Of a stretch of 64,000 nt of DNA, positions 63,061 to 64,000 are shown in pieces. Each line of letters starts with the position of its first letter. Position 1 is the first letter of the stretch. The translations under genes were made by a program, and so were the position numbers. The stretch is from Pseudomonadota bacterium. Its GTDB lineage: Bacteria > Pseudomonadota > Gammaproteobacteria > Burkholderiales > Rhodocyclaceae. The stretch spans positions 62,001 through 126,000 of the forward strand of contig JAGTRT010000002.1 of NCBI GenBank assembly GCA_018261895.1. The letters are read 5' to 3'. Below the pieces are notes generated by a model. That model worked only from the letters and a program-made list of their open reading frames with translations. It had not been told where the DNA came from and searched no databases.

Positions 63061-64000
63061 GCTCCCAGTCTGGAACGCGGTTTGAAGGAATTGAACTGCT
63101 CGGCCATGCCGGCGTAGAAGACCTTGTCGGCGTCGCTTTCAGCCGTTGGCAAAACCACCTGCAAGACCACGTAAAGATCGCCCGGCGTGTTACCCGGAAT
63201 GCCTTTGCCCTTGAGCCGCAGCTTGCCGCCGGATTTCGAATTTGGCGGAATTTTCAGGTTGACCGTGAGATTCGGCGTCGGCACGTCGAGCGTCGTGCCG
63301 AGGGCCGCCTCCCATGGCGCCAGCGGCAGGTCGAGAAAGACATCGCGCTGTTCGACCCGGAAATGGGCATGTGGATTGAACGCGACTTCCAGATAGAGAT
63401 CGCCGGCCTTGCCCTGACCGATTCCCGGCGCGCCCTGCCCGGCCAGACGGATGTGCTGCCCGGCACGAACCCCGCGCGGAATGGTGACGTTGAGCTGATG
63501 CGAGCGCATTTTCACGCGACCGTTGGCGTCCACCTCGGGCGTGCCAAGCGTGATGATCCGGGAGGCGCCGCTATAGGCGTCGGCCAGATCGATCATGACC
63601 TGCGCGTGCCGATCCTCGCCGCGCGAATGAAACGCCGCCTGTTCCCGGCCACCACCAGCGAAACCACGCCCATACAGGGACTCGAAAAAATCGCTGAAAT
63701 CTTCGGCCCCCTTGCCATTGGCCCCATTGCCGGAGAACTCGAATCCGGCGTTCCAGTCCGGTGGTGGCCGGAAATCCTGTCCGGCCTGCCAGTTGGCGCC
63801 GAGCCGGTCGTAAGCGGCGCGCTTTTCGATGTCCTTGAGCACCGCATTGGCCTCGCCCAGTTCCTTGAAGCGCGCCTCGGCCGCCGGATCCTTGCTGACA
63901 TCGGGATGGTATTTGCGCGCCAGCTGCCGATAGGCACGCTTGATCTCGTCCTGGGTCGCATCGCGTGCCACCCCCATGATCGTGTAGTAGTCCTTGAATT
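63057..64000 (-). CDS. cbpA: DnaJ-class co-chaperone CbpA, start just outside window
   Basis: A curved-DNA-binding J-domain co-chaperone working with DnaK in stationary phase. The frame is open to the edge and reads FKDYYTIMGVARDATQDEIK, so only the first one or two codons appear to be missing. J domain with HPD in ARKYHPDVSKD, a Gly/Phe-poor linker (FSDFFESLYGRGF), then two C-terminal beta domains (INVTI-type QLNVTIPRGVRAGQHIRL, DLYLEVAFNPH, LRLKGKGIPG). No zinc finger, as expected for CbpA. Upstream gene of the operon cbpA-cbpM-xfp-tal. Confidence 0.94.
   Translation of the reverse strand, partial: FKDYYTIMGVARDATQDEIKRAYRQLARKYHPDVSKDPAAEARFKELGEANAVLKDIEKRAAYDRLGANWQAGQDFRPPPDWNAGFEFSGNGANGKGAEDFSDFFESLYGRGFAGGGREQAAFHSRGEDRHAQVMIDLADAYSGASRIITLGTPEVDANGRVKMRSHQLNVTIPRGVRAGQHIRLAGQGAPGIGQGKAGDLYLEVAFNPHAHFRVEQRDVFLDLPLAPWEAALGTTLDVPTPNLTVNLKIPPNSKSGGKLRLKGKGIPGNTPGDLYVVLQVVLPTAESDADKVFYAGMAEQFNSFKPRSRLGA
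63233..63266 (-). repeat. Dispersed repeat, diverged copy in cbpA
   Basis: On the minus strand: ACGGTCAACC, one mismatch, GAAAA, five different bases, then CCAAATTCGAAAT. By hand count 28 of 34 positions agree with copy 4 without gaps. The gene reads TVNLKIPPNSKS, in the same frame as TVNRK in copies 1 and 2. Confidence 0.5.

Overview
The window reads as chromosomal DNA of a betaproteobacterium, most likely Rhodocyclales (Dechloromonas/Azonexus-like). This is an inference from gene order and protein type: the yceF/yceD-rpmF-plsX-fabHDG-acpP-fabF block, rpoE-rseC-degP-lepA-lepB-DUF4845-rnc-era-recO-pdxJ-acpS-nagZ, an EF-P of the Arg32 type beside EarP, and DUF1840/DUF1178/DUF2789 proteins. No phage, IS element, integrase or CRISPR array was seen.

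Region 1 (1-34 kb) is dense core genome. It runs from uvrB (5' end outside the window) and a small tyrosine phosphatase, past rne on the opposite strand, to rluC, a HAD phosphatase, a Rieske protein and an SppA peptidase. Then come the fatty-acid cluster, nadB, the sigma-E/DegP envelope-stress block, the lepA-to-nagZ operon (a chain of 4-nt overlaps), the earP-efp pair, a family 5 uracil-DNA glycosylase, uvrC, pgsA and four tRNA genes (Gly, Cys, Gly, Leu).

Region 2 (34-41 kb) is a signalling block on the plus strand. It holds a Crp-type regulator with a C-terminal PAS domain, a DUF1840 protein, a CheB-CheR-PAS fusion without a kinase domain, and a PAS hybrid histidine kinase. The regulator and the kinase share the same coiled-coil/PAS linker.

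Region 3 (41-64 kb) is visibly more GC-rich and accessory in character. An 8.7-kb gene for an NdvB-type cyclic beta-glucan synthase carries an out-of-frame deletion near its 3' end. After it come a REC-PAS-PAS-GGDEF-EAL protein and a string of small stress proteins: BON lipoproteins, a ferritin-like protein of the encapsulated-ferritin family, DUF883, DUF3309, CsbD, PRC-barrel, Ysc84 and a lmo0937-type membrane peptide. The block ends with a trypsin-like protease and the operon cbpA-cbpM-xfp-tal. Together these suggest adaptation to stress, biofilm or starvation, with phosphoketolase offering a route to acetyl phosphate.

The most unusual structure is a dispersed ~34-bp repeat whose first 15 bases are identical in five copies (positions 6312, 16133, 47634, 49943, 59860). 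At least four diverged copies are present (18789, 26988, 42520, 63233). Eight of the nine lie inside genes, on both strands and in several reading frames, without breaking them. No known element class was recognised for it.
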